64,000 nt of DNA from Holtiella sp036655075 (lineage in GTDB: Bacteria; Bacillota; Clostridia; Lachnospirales; Cellulosilyticaceae), in assembly GCF_036655075.1 (NCBI RefSeq), contig NZ_JAVVQU010000004.1, positions 47,998-111,997 on the forward strand, given 5' to 3'. Position 1 is the first letter of the stretch; each line of letters starts with the position of its first letter. The translations under genes were made by a program, and so were the position numbers. A model generated the notes under the pieces. It made no database searches. It was not told where the DNA came from and saw only the letters and a list, made by a program, of their open reading frames with translations. Below, piece after piece: positions 35,150 to 43,363 of this stretch.

Positions 35150-36283
35150 ATGAAAGCATTATTAAATAATAAAAATGTAATATTTTCTTTAATATGTCTT
35201 ATAGTAAGTGGCATTTTGCTCATTATGCCGACAGGATTTGAAAAACAAATTTATGTAAATGCAGAAAGTGTACAAGCGAAGGTTTTAGAAACCAACGAAA
35301 GTACAGTATACAATAATGGTTTACTTAAACAAGGCAGTCAAGTATGCCAAGTGGAGCTTCTAAGTGGAAGTTTCAAAGGGGAGAGGGTAGAAGCAGTCAA
35401 TCTTTTAACGGGAAAACTAGAATTTGATAAGTTATTTAAAGTAGGAGATAAGGCACTTGTACTTGTAGAAAAGTCACAAGACGGGGAACTCATATTTGTG
35501 AACATGTTAGACCATTATAGAATTTCAGCAGAATGGTTCATTATTTTTGTATTTATGGGTGTACTTATTCTATTTTCAGGATCAACAGGTGTACGTACCA
35601 TTATATCTTTTGTATTTAGTTTACTTTGCATTTGGAAAGTGCTTATCCCTATGCTATTAAAAGGTTATCCGCCTATGGCACTAGGCCTTATTATTGGACT
35701 TACCATGGCAACTACTACGCTAATTTTAGTTGGAGGGTTTACAAAAAAAGCTTATTGTGCTATTGCGGGAACAGGTGTGGCCTCTATTATAACCTGTTTA
35801 ATGGCAGTAGGATTTGGTACTTTGTTTAAAATAGATGGGACGGTTATGGCATGGTCTGAATCTTTGCTTTATGCAGGATTTGAAGGACTTGATTTAACTC
35901 AAATCTATCAAGCAGCTATTTACTTATCTTGTTCGGGAGCATTGGTAGATTTGGCGATGGACTTATCTGCAGCACTTGAAGAAGTAGTAGAGAAGAAACC
36001 TGACCTTTCTAGAAGAGAAATTTGGTTATCAGGTATGAGAATTGGAAAATCTGTAGTAGGTTCTCAAACAACGACTTTACTTTTAGCTTATATGGGAAGT
36101 TTTATTACAGTTATGATGGTGTACATGGCACAAGGGACACCTATGATTAGTATTCTAAATTCTAAATCTATAGCAAGTGAAGTTTTACATACTTTTGTAG
36201 GATGTATAGGTCTTGTTATTGTCTGTCCTTTAACAGCGACTATTTGTAGTTACGCATACAAAAAGAAAAGTAATGTAATATAA
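35150..36283 (+). CDS. YibE/F-family integral membrane protein
   Basis: 377 residues. One N-terminal membrane helix and a small beta-rich extracytoplasmic domain (residues ~35-115, VQAKVLETNESTVYNNGLLK) precede six to seven helices. The family signature includes FVFMGVLILFSGSTGVRTII and SGALVDLAMDLSAALEEVVE with RREIWLSGMRIGKSVVGSQT. No activity is established for YibE/F proteins. Transcribed alone, terminator shared with the convergent DegV gene. Confidence 0.88.
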   Translation: MKALLNNKNVIFSLICLIVSGILLIMPTGFEKQIYVNAESVQAKVLETNESTVYNNGLLKQGSQVCQVELLSGSFKGERVEAVNLLTGKLEFDKLFKVGDKALVLVEKSQDGELIFVNMLDHYRISAEWFIIFVFMGVLILFSGSTGVRTIISFVFSLLCIWKVLIPMLLKGYPPMALGLIIGLTMATTTLILVGGFTKKAYCAIAGTGVASIITCLMAVGFGTLFKIDGTVMAWSESLLYAGFEGLDLTQIYQAAIYLSCSGALVDLAMDLSAALEEVVEKKPDLSRREIWLSGMRIGKSVVGSQTTTLLLAYMGSFITVMMVYMAQGTPMISILNSKSIASEVLHTFVGCIGLVIVCPLTATICSYAYKKKSNVI

Positions 36284-36320
36284 TTTGAAAACAAAAGCCA
36301 AATATAATTTACACCAAGTA

Positions 36321-36363
36321 AAAGCCCAATGAAACAAGTGTAATACTCGCTTCATTGGGCTTT
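36321..36363. terminator. Bidirectional terminator between YibE/F and DegV genes
   Basis: AAAGCCCAATGAA / TTCATTGGGCTTT, a 13-bp stem with a 17-nt loop, between two convergent stops. Confidence 0.85.
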
Positions 36364-36375
36364 GATAATACATAG

Positions 36376-37242
36376 TTATCTTTCTGTACCAAGGAACATG
36401 ACACCTATTGCACCAGGCCCACCATGAGTACCAATTACAGCACCAATTGGATTAATAACAATATCACCAACTGAAGTTTGTTCTAAAATCATTTGCTTAA
36501 CAAGTTCAGCATTAGCTAAACAATCCGCATGACAGATATAGATTGTTTGTGATGCTAAGTCTACACCTTTTTCAAGTACTTGATTCACTAAATATTTAAG
36601 TGCATTTTTATTTCCTTTTAACTTAGCACCAGGAAGTACTGCACCTTCGTTATCAAATTTGATACTAGGTTTAATGCCGAGCATGCCCCCAATAACAGCA
36701 GTAGCTGCAGAGATACGTCCACCTCTTTTGAGGAAGTTTAAGTCATCCACTGTAATAGCATGAATAACTTTTGTGCGATTTGTCTCTACCCAAGAAACAA
36801 TATCATTTTTAGAGTAACCTTGTTGAATCATTTCACAAGCTTTAGCTACAAGTAAGCCTTCTCCAAGAGAAGCACTTTTTGAGTCGATCACAGAAATATC
36901 GGCATCAGGATATTTTTCTAAAAGGTTTATACGTGCTACAGTAGCACTATTTACGGTACCGCTTAAAATACCTGCAAGACCAATGTAGATAATGGTATAA
37001 CCTTCTTGTATGTAACGCTCAAAGAGCTCTTCAAAAGTATGAATGTTAACTTGTGAAGTACTTGTTTGCTCACCTTGACGAAGGTGAGCATAAAATTTTT
37101 CGTAAGGAATAGTTTGCCCAAAGTCGTCTTGAAGAAATTCACCTTGAATGTTAACTTCTAGACAAGCAAAATCAATGCTGTTTTCTTGAATATATGATAA
37201 AGGTAAATCGGATGCTGAGTCAGTAATTAATTTGATTTTCAT
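36376..37242 (-). CDS. DegV-family fatty-acid-binding protein
   Basis: 288 residues from ATG 37242, which has GGAGGG upstream; an in-frame start at 37287 lacks one. The fold's signature MKIKLITDSASDLPLSYIQE starts the protein, then TSQVNIHTFEELFERYIQEG, SASLGEGLLVAKACEMIQQG and the lipid-contact region NFLKRGGRISAATAVIGGML. DegV (FakB) proteins bind a fatty acid for phosphorylation by FakA, which is not in the window. The last residues (GTHGGPGAIGVMFLG) are typical. Confidence 0.93.
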   Translation of the reverse strand: MKIKLITDSASDLPLSYIQENSIDFACLEVNIQGEFLQDDFGQTIPYEKFYAHLRQGEQTSTSQVNIHTFEELFERYIQEGYTIIYIGLAGILSGTVNSATVARINLLEKYPDADISVIDSKSASLGEGLLVAKACEMIQQGYSKNDIVSWVETNRTKVIHAITVDDLNFLKRGGRISAATAVIGGMLGIKPSIKFDNEGAVLPGAKLKGNKNALKYLVNQVLEKGVDLASQTIYICHADCLANAELVKQMILEQTSVGDIVINPIGAVIGTHGGPGAIGVMFLGTER

Positions 37243-37517
37243 ATAGAATATCCCTCCATGTGAATGTTTATGAAAGGAGTATAGCATAATGTAATTTGAA
37301 AATCAAACTATTTGAAAAACGAATTAATTTTCGGCTCAAAATAAAGAAAGTATGAGTACTCAATTAATCTTTTTATGTCTAAAGAAAATCAGAAGAAAAG
37401 AGAGAAAGTTTAAGTATAGAAAGGCTATAGATATGATATAATAGAAATATTCAAACAATAAATGGTGAGCTGAGCAGTCAGATAAGAACAATTGGAAAAA
37501 TGATAGGAGTGAATACA

Positions 37518-38030
37518 ATGGAAAAATGGGATTTATATAATGTAGATAGACAGCCTTTAAATCAGACACATAATAGGCTAGAGGCAATGGCGAAAGGAAC
37601 TTATCATATCGTCGTCAGTATTTGGACAGTTAATAGCCAGAATCAGGTACTTGCTACACTCCGTCACCCGAAAAAAGATAAGTATCCCAACTTTTGGGAA
37701 AATACAGCAGGTTCAGTTCTAGCAGGTGAGACAAGTAGGCAAGGTGCAAGACGAGAACTTTTAGAAGAAACGGGTATTAATGTTGAGGAAGAAGCGTTAC
37801 AATTTTTAGATACCATTAAGGAGCTAACAGCTTTTGTAGACTTGTATATTGTAAGAAAAGATGTAGCTATAGAGGAGCTGGTTATGCAAGAGGGGGAAAC
37901 AGTGGATGCTAAATGGGTAAGTCTAGAACAGTTAGACGAAATGATTGACAAAGGGTTTATTGCAGAACCTGTAGCACAAAGGTTAGTGCCAGTTAGAAAG
38001 GCGATTGAACAATTGATGTATGGTGAATAA
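37518..38030 (+). CDS. Nudix hydrolase
   Basis: 170 residues from ATG 37518 (AGGAGTG upstream; an ATG at 37500 has none). The Nudix box is complete: GSVLAGETSRQGARRELLEE followed by TGI near residue 71. The N-terminal part (EKWDLYNVDRQPLNQTHNRL) resembles the IDI-like/YfcD group that acts on isoprenoid or nucleoside diphosphate derivatives. The substrate is open. The next gene begins 24 bp downstream, probably the same transcript. Confidence 0.88.
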   Translation: MEKWDLYNVDRQPLNQTHNRLEAMAKGTYHIVVSIWTVNSQNQVLATLRHPKKDKYPNFWENTAGSVLAGETSRQGARRELLEETGINVEEEALQFLDTIKELTAFVDLYIVRKDVAIEELVMQEGETVDAKWVSLEQLDEMIDKGFIAEPVAQRLVPVRKAIEQLMYGE

Positions 38031-38054
38031 GTAGAAGAGTTAGGGGAGAGCATC

Positions 38055-38576
38055 ATGAAAATTTATATTGTAGGGATTGTAGCAAGTGGTAAGACGACAC
38101 TTGCTAGAAGGTGGTCTCAAGCGTTGAATATACCTTTTTATGAGTTGGATTGTATTGTATATGGGAAGAAAGAGGGAGAACGATATAAAAGAACACCCCA
38201 GAAACAGCAGGCTATTATACAGAAAATAGATCAAAAAGGTGAGTGGATTATAGAGGGGACTTATAGAAAAAATTGTCACTATCTTTTGGATTTGGCAGAT
38301 AAAATAGTTTTTTTAGATACGCCACCTTGGAAACGAAATGTAAGGATTCTAAGCCGGCATATTAAGCAAGTTTGTGGCATGGAAAAATGTCATTATAGAC
38401 CAAGTTTGTGTATGGTGAAGTCTATGTACAGTTGGTCTAGTGATTTTGAAAAAAAACGAGAAAAGTTTGAAGCCATGCTACTAAAATACGGACATAAATT
38501 AGTGTTAGTAAGAACTAATAAAGAAGTTTATACACCCAACAATGAAGCACTTTGTTTTAAGAAAGTAAAAAATTAA
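38055..38576 (+). CDS. P-loop kinase of the adenylate-kinase-like / FlaR type
   Basis: 173 residues with an N-terminal P-loop GIVASGKTTL (residues 7-16), a short lid-type region and WIIEGTYRKNCHYLLDLADK. These match the small 'DNA topology modulation protein' FlaR-type kinases, whose substrate is uncertain. A terminator follows within 35 bp. Probably co-transcribed with the Nudix gene. Confidence 0.75.
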   Translation: MKIYIVGIVASGKTTLARRWSQALNIPFYELDCIVYGKKEGERYKRTPQKQQAIIQKIDQKGEWIIEGTYRKNCHYLLDLADKIVFLDTPPWKRNVRILSRHIKQVCGMEKCHYRPSLCMVKSMYSWSSDFEKKREKFEAMLLKYGHKLVLVRTNKEVYTPNNEALCFKKVKN

Positions 38577-38609
38577 AAGTTTTATTTAAACAACTACATA
38601 ATCACCGTC

Positions 38610-38644
38610 AAAAAGTAGCTTATTATTTTGATAAGCTACTTTTT
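38610..38644. terminator. Bidirectional-type terminator
   Basis: AAAAAGTAGCTTAT / ATAAGCTACTTTTT, a 14-bp perfect stem with a 7-nt loop, just before the XRE promoter. Confidence 0.88.
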
Positions 38645-38647
38645 GTG

Positions 38648-38701
38648 TTGACAAGAATACTTGTCAATGATAGAGTAAATGTATGACAAGAATACTTGTC
38701 A
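38648..38701 (+). promoter_or_regulatory. XRE-gene promoter with two identical 18-bp palindromic operators
   Basis: The palindrome TGACAAGAATACTTGTCA occurs twice, at 38649-38666 and 38684-38701. TTGACA (38648-38653) with TAGAGT (38671-38676), 17 bp apart, forms the promoter: operator 1 covers the -35 and spacer, and operator 2 starts at the expected transcript start and ends just before the ribosome site. This is the layout of negative autoregulation by the downstream HTH protein. Confidence 0.8.
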
Positions 38702-38718
38702 AGATGGAGGTGAAGCAT

Positions 38719-38928
38719 ATGCCCCTTTACAATAATGTAAAGCGATTTAGAGAAGAACTGGGTATAAGTCAGACAGAACTTGGGAAGCAATGTGGTGTTT
38801 CAAGACAAACCGTAAGTAGTATTGAAAGAGGAGATTATCATCCTTCAATTGTATTAGCGATTAGGATTGCTCAAATCTTTAATACATCAATTGAAAAATT
38901 ATTTTGGCTGGAGGAAGAAAATAAATGA
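38719..38928 (+). CDS. Small XRE-family HTH regulator
   Basis: 69 residues from ATG 38719, chosen because GGAGGTG precedes it; an earlier ATG (38683) would sit inside the second operator. The whole protein is one helix-turn-helix (YNNVKRFREELGISQTELGK, QCGVSRQTVSSIERGDYHPS) plus the short tail typical of the YozG/DUF3169 partner group. It overlaps the membrane-protein gene by 4 bp (ATGA). It most likely represses its own operon through the two upstream palindromes. Confidence 0.93.
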   Translation: MPLYNNVKRFREELGISQTELGKQCGVSRQTVSSIERGDYHPSIVLAIRIAQIFNTSIEKLFWLEEENK

Positions 38929-39638
38929 AAAGTTATAATTGGAAAAAAGGCATAGTATTTTTTGCAGGGTGTGGATTGATAGGAGCTGTATTAGGTGGCG
39001 TACTTAAAAGCCTAGAAGGCAGTGGTGCTATCCATGTATTTGCACAACAAGTGCAGTCTATGGCACCAAGTATGTTTGTCATTGCTTTTATTGTAGGACT
39101 TATAGGATTGGGTGGTTATTTTTACTTCAATGCACAACTTAAAAAGGAACAGTATAGTGATGAAGAAGGATCTTTTTATGAAAAGCATGAAAAGGCAATG
39201 AGTATTGTCATGATGTGTTCTACATTATGTGCTATCTTTAACTTTACAGCTTTAGGCGTGAATATTTTCAACACAACAGCTTTAGCAAATTTATTTTTCC
39301 CTTTATTTTTTGCTAATGTAGTAGTAGCCTTCTTTGGAGAAGTTGCCCATATATCATTAGTTAAAAAGGTAAGACCAGAGTTAGACGCAGATCCTCTTAA
39401 AACCAGTTTTACGAGAGATTATTTTGACCAGCTAGATGAGTATGAAAAGAACAAAACAGGAAAAGCATGCTTTAAGACGCTAACAGCCATGGTACCACTT
39501 TATGTAAGTTTATTTTTAGCCTGTTATGTATTAAGTATATTTTTTAATGTGAGTGCAGTCATTTGTTTGCCAATCGGTATTATGTGGGGGGCACAGACAA
39601 TATTAATGACTTACTATGGAAATAAGAAAGATAAGTAA
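38925..39638 (+). CDS. DUF3169-type integral membrane protein
   Basis: 237 residues with six hydrophobic helices in three hairpin pairs (near residues 10-30, 48-68, 90-145, 185-232) and a charged central loop (LVKKVRPELDADPLKTSFTR). Genes like this regularly follow a small XRE regulator, often near stress or peptide-resistance functions, but the activity is unknown. The start codon overlaps the stop of the regulator. Confidence 0.82.
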   Translation: MKSYNWKKGIVFFAGCGLIGAVLGGVLKSLEGSGAIHVFAQQVQSMAPSMFVIAFIVGLIGLGGYFYFNAQLKKEQYSDEEGSFYEKHEKAMSIVMMCSTLCAIFNFTALGVNIFNTTALANLFFPLFFANVVVAFFGEVAHISLVKKVRPELDADPLKTSFTRDYFDQLDEYEKNKTGKACFKTLTAMVPLYVSLFLACYVLSIFFNVSAVICLPIGIMWGAQTILMTYYGNKKDK

Positions 39639-39701
39639 TGTAATGAATATATCAGCAGAATCTAAAATAAAATAATAAAATAATTTTTAAAAGGGGAATA
39701 A

Positions 39702-41066
39702 ATGATGTTTAAAAAAGTTTTAAGTTTAGGATTAATAGCAGTAATGATGGCAGGAGCTTGCCAAGTTTTTGCACAAGAGAGCGTACAACCAGCAGATTGG
39801 GCATTAAGCGAGCTCAACGATGCACAGGCATATGGGGTGGCACCTAACGGATTTGAAAAACAACTTAATGAAGTACTCACAATAGACCAATTAAACTTTA
39901 TCGCAGAAGGCTTAAGAAAGAAGTGTGAAGAGGCAGGATTAGTCTTAGAACAAGCGAGTGAAATAAAAAGAGGAACAACCAGAGAAGCAGTACTTGACAC
40001 CTACTATGAAGTGCTTAAAGGCTACCAAGGAAGATTAGATTTAAAATCAGATTATTTAGCTTATATGAGAGATAATCAAATTGTCAAAGGATATGGGCAA
40101 CAAGAACTTGGATTAGAGCAAGACTGTACATTACAAGAAGCACTTGTATTAGCAACACGTGTTGTAGAAAATGTATATGAACAATTAGGTCTTGGAACTG
40201 AAGGGTTCTTGTGGGAAGTAAGTGATGAGGATAGTACTGTTTACTTGTTAGGGACAGTACATATTGGAAAATCCGAAGTTTATCCTCTTAGCAAGGGATT
40301 GAATGAAGTACTTGAGAATGCAGACAAAATTGCATTAGAGGTTGACTTTGGAAATCAAGAGGGGCTCAACTATTTAGCACAAAAGCAAATGTATACCGAC
40401 GGGACAACGTTAGAAGATCACGTAGATGCTGAAACTTACAGACGTACGGTCGAAGCATTAGAGGCATTTGGTATACCAGAAGGTCAAACTAAATTATTCA
40501 AACCTTGGGCAATAGCTAACACATTGACTGTACTGACAGCACAAGCTACAGAAAATCTAGAAGAAGTAGGAGCGTACCAACCGATAGATGCTTATGTCTA
40601 TATGAAAGGATTGTTTGAAGAAAAAGATATTTTAGAGATAGAAGGTTATGCCTTTCAAGCAGATTTGTTTGAAAATATTCCGATAGAGTATCAACTTGAG
40701 AGTTTAAATGCTGGATTAGATATGATTGAGACGATTACAACTGATAAAGCTGAAATAAGTGATGAAAAAGTGGCCGAAGAGGCAGCTCTAATGAATGAAA
40801 TGTTACAGTATCTTAAAACAGGAGATATTGAAGGATTTACAGCAGTCTATCCGAAAGATGAAAGTATTGAAAGTGGTGATATCATGGCACAGGCACTTTT
40901 TGAAGGCAGAGATGCACATATGAGTGAAAAAGTAGTAGAGTACTTACAAGATGAGAATAAGGCTACTTATGTTGTAGTAGTAGGTGCAGGACACATGATT
41001 GGCAAAGGTGGTATTGTGAGTAGATTAGAAAAATTAGGATACACTGTGAATATAGTACCTAGATAG
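39702..41066 (+). CDS. TraB/GumN (TIKI-like) family protein with an N-terminal SLH-like region
   Basis: 454 residues. A signal peptide (VLSLGLIAVMMAGACQVFAQ) is followed by a region (~28-165) patterned like S-layer homology domains (PADWALSELNDAQAYGVAP). The TraB/TIKI domain starts near residue 170: VYLLGTVHIGKSEVYPLSKG, IALEVDFGNQEG, and the C-terminal VVVGAGHMIGKGGIVSRLEK. Some TIKI proteins are metalloproteases; the conserved His/Glu positions are present, so protease activity is possible but unproven. AAGGGG precedes tandem ATGs at 39702/39705. Single-gene unit. Confidence 0.83.
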   Translation: MMFKKVLSLGLIAVMMAGACQVFAQESVQPADWALSELNDAQAYGVAPNGFEKQLNEVLTIDQLNFIAEGLRKKCEEAGLVLEQASEIKRGTTREAVLDTYYEVLKGYQGRLDLKSDYLAYMRDNQIVKGYGQQELGLEQDCTLQEALVLATRVVENVYEQLGLGTEGFLWEVSDEDSTVYLLGTVHIGKSEVYPLSKGLNEVLENADKIALEVDFGNQEGLNYLAQKQMYTDGTTLEDHVDAETYRRTVEALEAFGIPEGQTKLFKPWAIANTLTVLTAQATENLEEVGAYQPIDAYVYMKGLFEEKDILEIEGYAFQADLFENIPIEYQLESLNAGLDMIETITTDKAEISDEKVAEEAALMNEMLQYLKTGDIEGFTAVYPKDESIESGDIMAQALFEGRDAHMSEKVVEYLQDENKATYVVVVGAGHMIGKGGIVSRLEKLGYTVNIVPR

Positions 41067-41092
41067 ACTTATTTGGATAAGGTATAAAGTAA

Positions 41093-41174
41093 CAAATAGT
41101 TATCCCCCTAAAGTTACAGCTTGTTGTATACAATCAACAACAATAGTCTGTTAATTTATAGGGATAACTATTTG
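41093..41174 (+). other. Long-range stem enclosing an inner hairpin
   Basis: A perfect 14-bp stem (CAAATAGTTATCCC at 41093-41106 with 41161-41174) encloses about 54 nt that contain TTGTTG ... CAACAA. It lies after the TraB-like gene and before the PP-loop gene. It could be a terminator variant or structured leader; T-runs are lacking. The remaining 218-bp spacer holds no ORF that I can support. Confidence 0.5.
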
Positions 41175-41284
41175 ACAAAAAAGTATAAAACAAGATGTAT
41201 AGTTATTGTAGGAGTTTTAGGGTAAAATAACAAAATAAGATAAGTATCTATAAGTATATAGTAAATATAAAAAGGATGGATTAA

Positions 41285-41968
41285 ATGAAGAATTGGAAAA
41301 TAAGCGCACAAAATAAAAAATTTATTGCTTCATATAGTGGGGGCAAAGATAGTTCATTAGCACTTTATCAAGCCATGCAAGAAGGAGAAGCTGTAGGAAT
41401 TATTGCCATGATGGAAGAAGAAGGCGTAAGATCTAGATCACATGGCTTATCAAAAGAATTGCTACAAGCACAAGCAGAAGCTATAGGTGTACCTTTATAC
41501 ATAGGCTGTGCAAGTTGGGAAGGCTATGAAGAAGTCTTTGTAAAGCTTTTGCAAGAAGCAAAAGAGGCAGGGGCACAAGTATTGGTAACAGGTGACATTG
41601 ATGTGCCAGAACATGAGTGTTGGCATGAACGTGTGACACAGAAAGTGGGGCTGGGCCTTGGTATGCCTCTATGGGAGATGGACCACAAGCAAGTTGTGGA
41701 AACTTTTATTGAAGCAGGATTTGTGACAAAGGTGGTGACAGTTAACTTAAACAAGGGTATGCAGGCTGAAGATTTAGGGCGTATGCTTACAAAAGAATAT
41801 ATGCAGGAGCTAGAAGCAAGAGGTGTAGACCCTTGTGGAGAAGCCGGGGAGTTCCATACTACTGTAATAGATGGACCGCTGTTTAAGCATCCTATCCCTG
41901 TAGAAGATGGAGAGATTACTAGGAGAGGTGAGTACATGTATCTATCACTTGCCATGAAAAACAGATAG
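41285..41968 (+). CDS. PP-loop ATP pyrophosphatase, diphthine-ammonia-ligase-like
   Basis: 227 residues. The PP-loop motif SYSGGKDSS is at residues 16-24, followed by the family's RSRSHGLSKELLQAQAEAIG, VTGDIDVPEHECWHERVTQK and GEAGEFHTTVIDGPLFKHPI. Archaeal and eukaryotic relatives (DPH6) amidate diphthine; bacteria lack diphthamide, so the bacterial proteins act on an unknown carboxylate. An AAAAGGATGG site precedes the ATG. Single gene with its own terminator. Confidence 0.9.
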   Translation: MKNWKISAQNKKFIASYSGGKDSSLALYQAMQEGEAVGIIAMMEEEGVRSRSHGLSKELLQAQAEAIGVPLYIGCASWEGYEEVFVKLLQEAKEAGAQVLVTGDIDVPEHECWHERVTQKVGLGLGMPLWEMDHKQVVETFIEAGFVTKVVTVNLNKGMQAEDLGRMLTKEYMQELEARGVDPCGEAGEFHTTVIDGPLFKHPIPVEDGEITRRGEYMYLSLAMKNR

Positions 41969-41996
41969 AAATAAATTGAAATAGAAGAGTAGTTTT

Positions 41997-42027
41997 AAGT
42001 TGAAGTCAAAAAGGCTTCAACTTTTTT
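41997..42027 (+). terminator. Intrinsic terminator
   Basis: AAGTTGAAG / CTTCAACTT stem with an 8-nt loop and seven T. Confidence 0.9.
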
Positions 42028-42050
42028 TGTAATTAAAATTTTGAACTGTG

Positions 42051-42105
42051 TTGACAATTACGCACAACTGATTATACTGTATATATACACTATGATCAGT
42101 TGTGC
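42051..42105 (+). promoter_or_regulatory. GntR-operon promoter with a split palindromic operator
   Basis: TTGACA (42051-42056) and TATACT (42073-42078) are 16 bp apart. GCACAACTGAT (42062-42072) fills the spacer, and its exact complement ATCAGTTGTGC (42095-42105) lies directly before the ribosome site, 33 bp away centre to centre. The YtrA-type regulator encoded next is the likely binder and would block both initiation and elongation. Confidence 0.75.
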
Positions 42106-42117
42106 GGAGGATGAAAT

Positions 42118-42501
42118 ATGAAATTGACATTATCAAATAGCTCTCAAACACCTATTTATGAGCAAATAAAGGAACAATTTAAAAATGCTATATTAGGTGG
42201 AGAAGTGAGTGAAGGGGAGATGCTTCCGTCTATAAGAACATTGGCGAAGGAACTAAAGATTAGTGTAATTACAACGACAAGAGCGTACCAAGACCTAGAA
42301 CAAGAGGGGTTTGTTAAAAGTATTCAAGGAAAGGGTGTTTTTGTACTCCCGACTAATACAGAACTTATGCGTGAGCGGTTATTACAAGAAGTGGAAGATT
42401 GTATTGTAGAGAGTATACAAAAAGCAAATAGAGTAGGACTGAGTTTAGAAGAGTTTAGAGCACTTATAGACGTACTTATTAAGGAGGAATATCATGAATA
42501 A
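42118..42501 (+). CDS. GntR-family regulator, YtrA subfamily
   Basis: 127 residues: winged HTH (PIYEQIKEQFKNAILGGEVS, LPSIRTLAKELKISVITTTR) and only a short helical dimerisation tail, as in YtrA regulators. YtrA-type repressors sit at the head of ABC exporter operons and respond to cell-wall antibiotics in some species. A GCGGAGG site precedes the ATG. The last eight bases overlap the ATPase gene. Confidence 0.94.
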   Translation: MKLTLSNSSQTPIYEQIKEQFKNAILGGEVSEGEMLPSIRTLAKELKISVITTTRAYQDLEQEGFVKSIQGKGVFVLPTNTELMRERLLQEVEDCIVESIQKANRVGLSLEEFRALIDVLIKEEYHE

Positions 42502-43363
42502 TCTATTAGAAATTAAGGGTTTAGGGAAGAAGTTCTCTAATTTTACATTGCAAGATATTCACTTGGAGTTAGAGCCAGGCTATATTATGGGGCTTGTAGG
42601 AGGAAATGGTGCAGGAAAAACAACAACCATTAATCTTATTCTTAATAAGATAGGTAGAGACAGTGGAGAAATTAAAGTTTTTGGATTAGATTTACTTGTA
42701 CATGAAAAGGAAGTTAAGCAAGATATTGGTGTCATTTTTGATGAGGCAGGGATTGCATCAGAATGGACATTGAAAGAAGTAGAAAATGCATATAAACCTT
42801 TTTATAAAAGATGGGATAGCCAGAAATATTATGCTTATCTAGAGGAGTTTGGCTTAAATGTCCATACAAAGGTGAAGGATTTATCTCGAGGGATGACGGT
42901 TAAATTGATGCTAGCAACCGCATTTGCCCATCATGCTAAGTTACTCATATTAGATGAGCCAACAAGTGGTCTAGACCCAGCCTCTAGGGATGCATTAATG
43001 GAAATGTTACAAGCCTATATTGAAGATGGTACAAAAAGTGTCTTGTTTTCTACTCATATTACAAGTGATTTAGAAAAAGTAGCTGATTATATTACTTGTA
43101 TAGACCATGGTGAACTTTTTTATACAGGGACAAAAGACGACTTACTAGAACAATATAGACGTATAAAAGGTGGGCCTAATACGTATAAAGGCTATGAGCA
43201 ATGGATTATTGGACTGAGAAGATATACAACAGGTTTTGAAGGGATGGTTCGAGTAAAAGATTTAAGCCATATGAACAATAGTTTTGAGGTTGAAAAATTA
43301 TCCATTGAAGATATTTTAGTATTTATAAATAGGGAGGGGAAGAGAAATGACAGAAAGCATTAA
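42494..43363 (+). CDS. ABC transporter ATP-binding protein
   Basis: 289 residues. Walker A GGNGAGKTTTINLI near residue 36, the ABC signature shifted to LSRGMTVKLMLA near residue 134, Walker B LLILDEPTSGLDPASRD near residue 153, and the switch His in FSTHITSDLEK. The C-terminal ~70 residues are specific to the exporter subgroup that pairs with ABC-2 permeases. An AAGGAGGA site lies in the end of the regulator gene. It overlaps the permease gene by 17 bp. Confidence 0.95.
   Translation: MNNLLEIKGLGKKFSNFTLQDIHLELEPGYIMGLVGGNGAGKTTTINLILNKIGRDSGEIKVFGLDLLVHEKEVKQDIGVIFDEAGIASEWTLKEVENAYKPFYKRWDSQKYYAYLEEFGLNVHTKVKDLSRGMTVKLMLATAFAHHAKLLILDEPTSGLDPASRDALMEMLQAYIEDGTKSVLFSTHITSDLEKVADYITCIDHGELFYTGTKDDLLEQYRRIKGGPNTYKGYEQWIIGLRRYTTGFEGMVRVKDLSHMNNSFEVEKLSIEDILVFINREGKRNDRKH

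Noticed and set aside
38649..38701. Repeated palindromes considered as CRISPR-like repeats
   Set aside because: Only two copies 35 bp apart with promoter elements between them; no array or cas genes.
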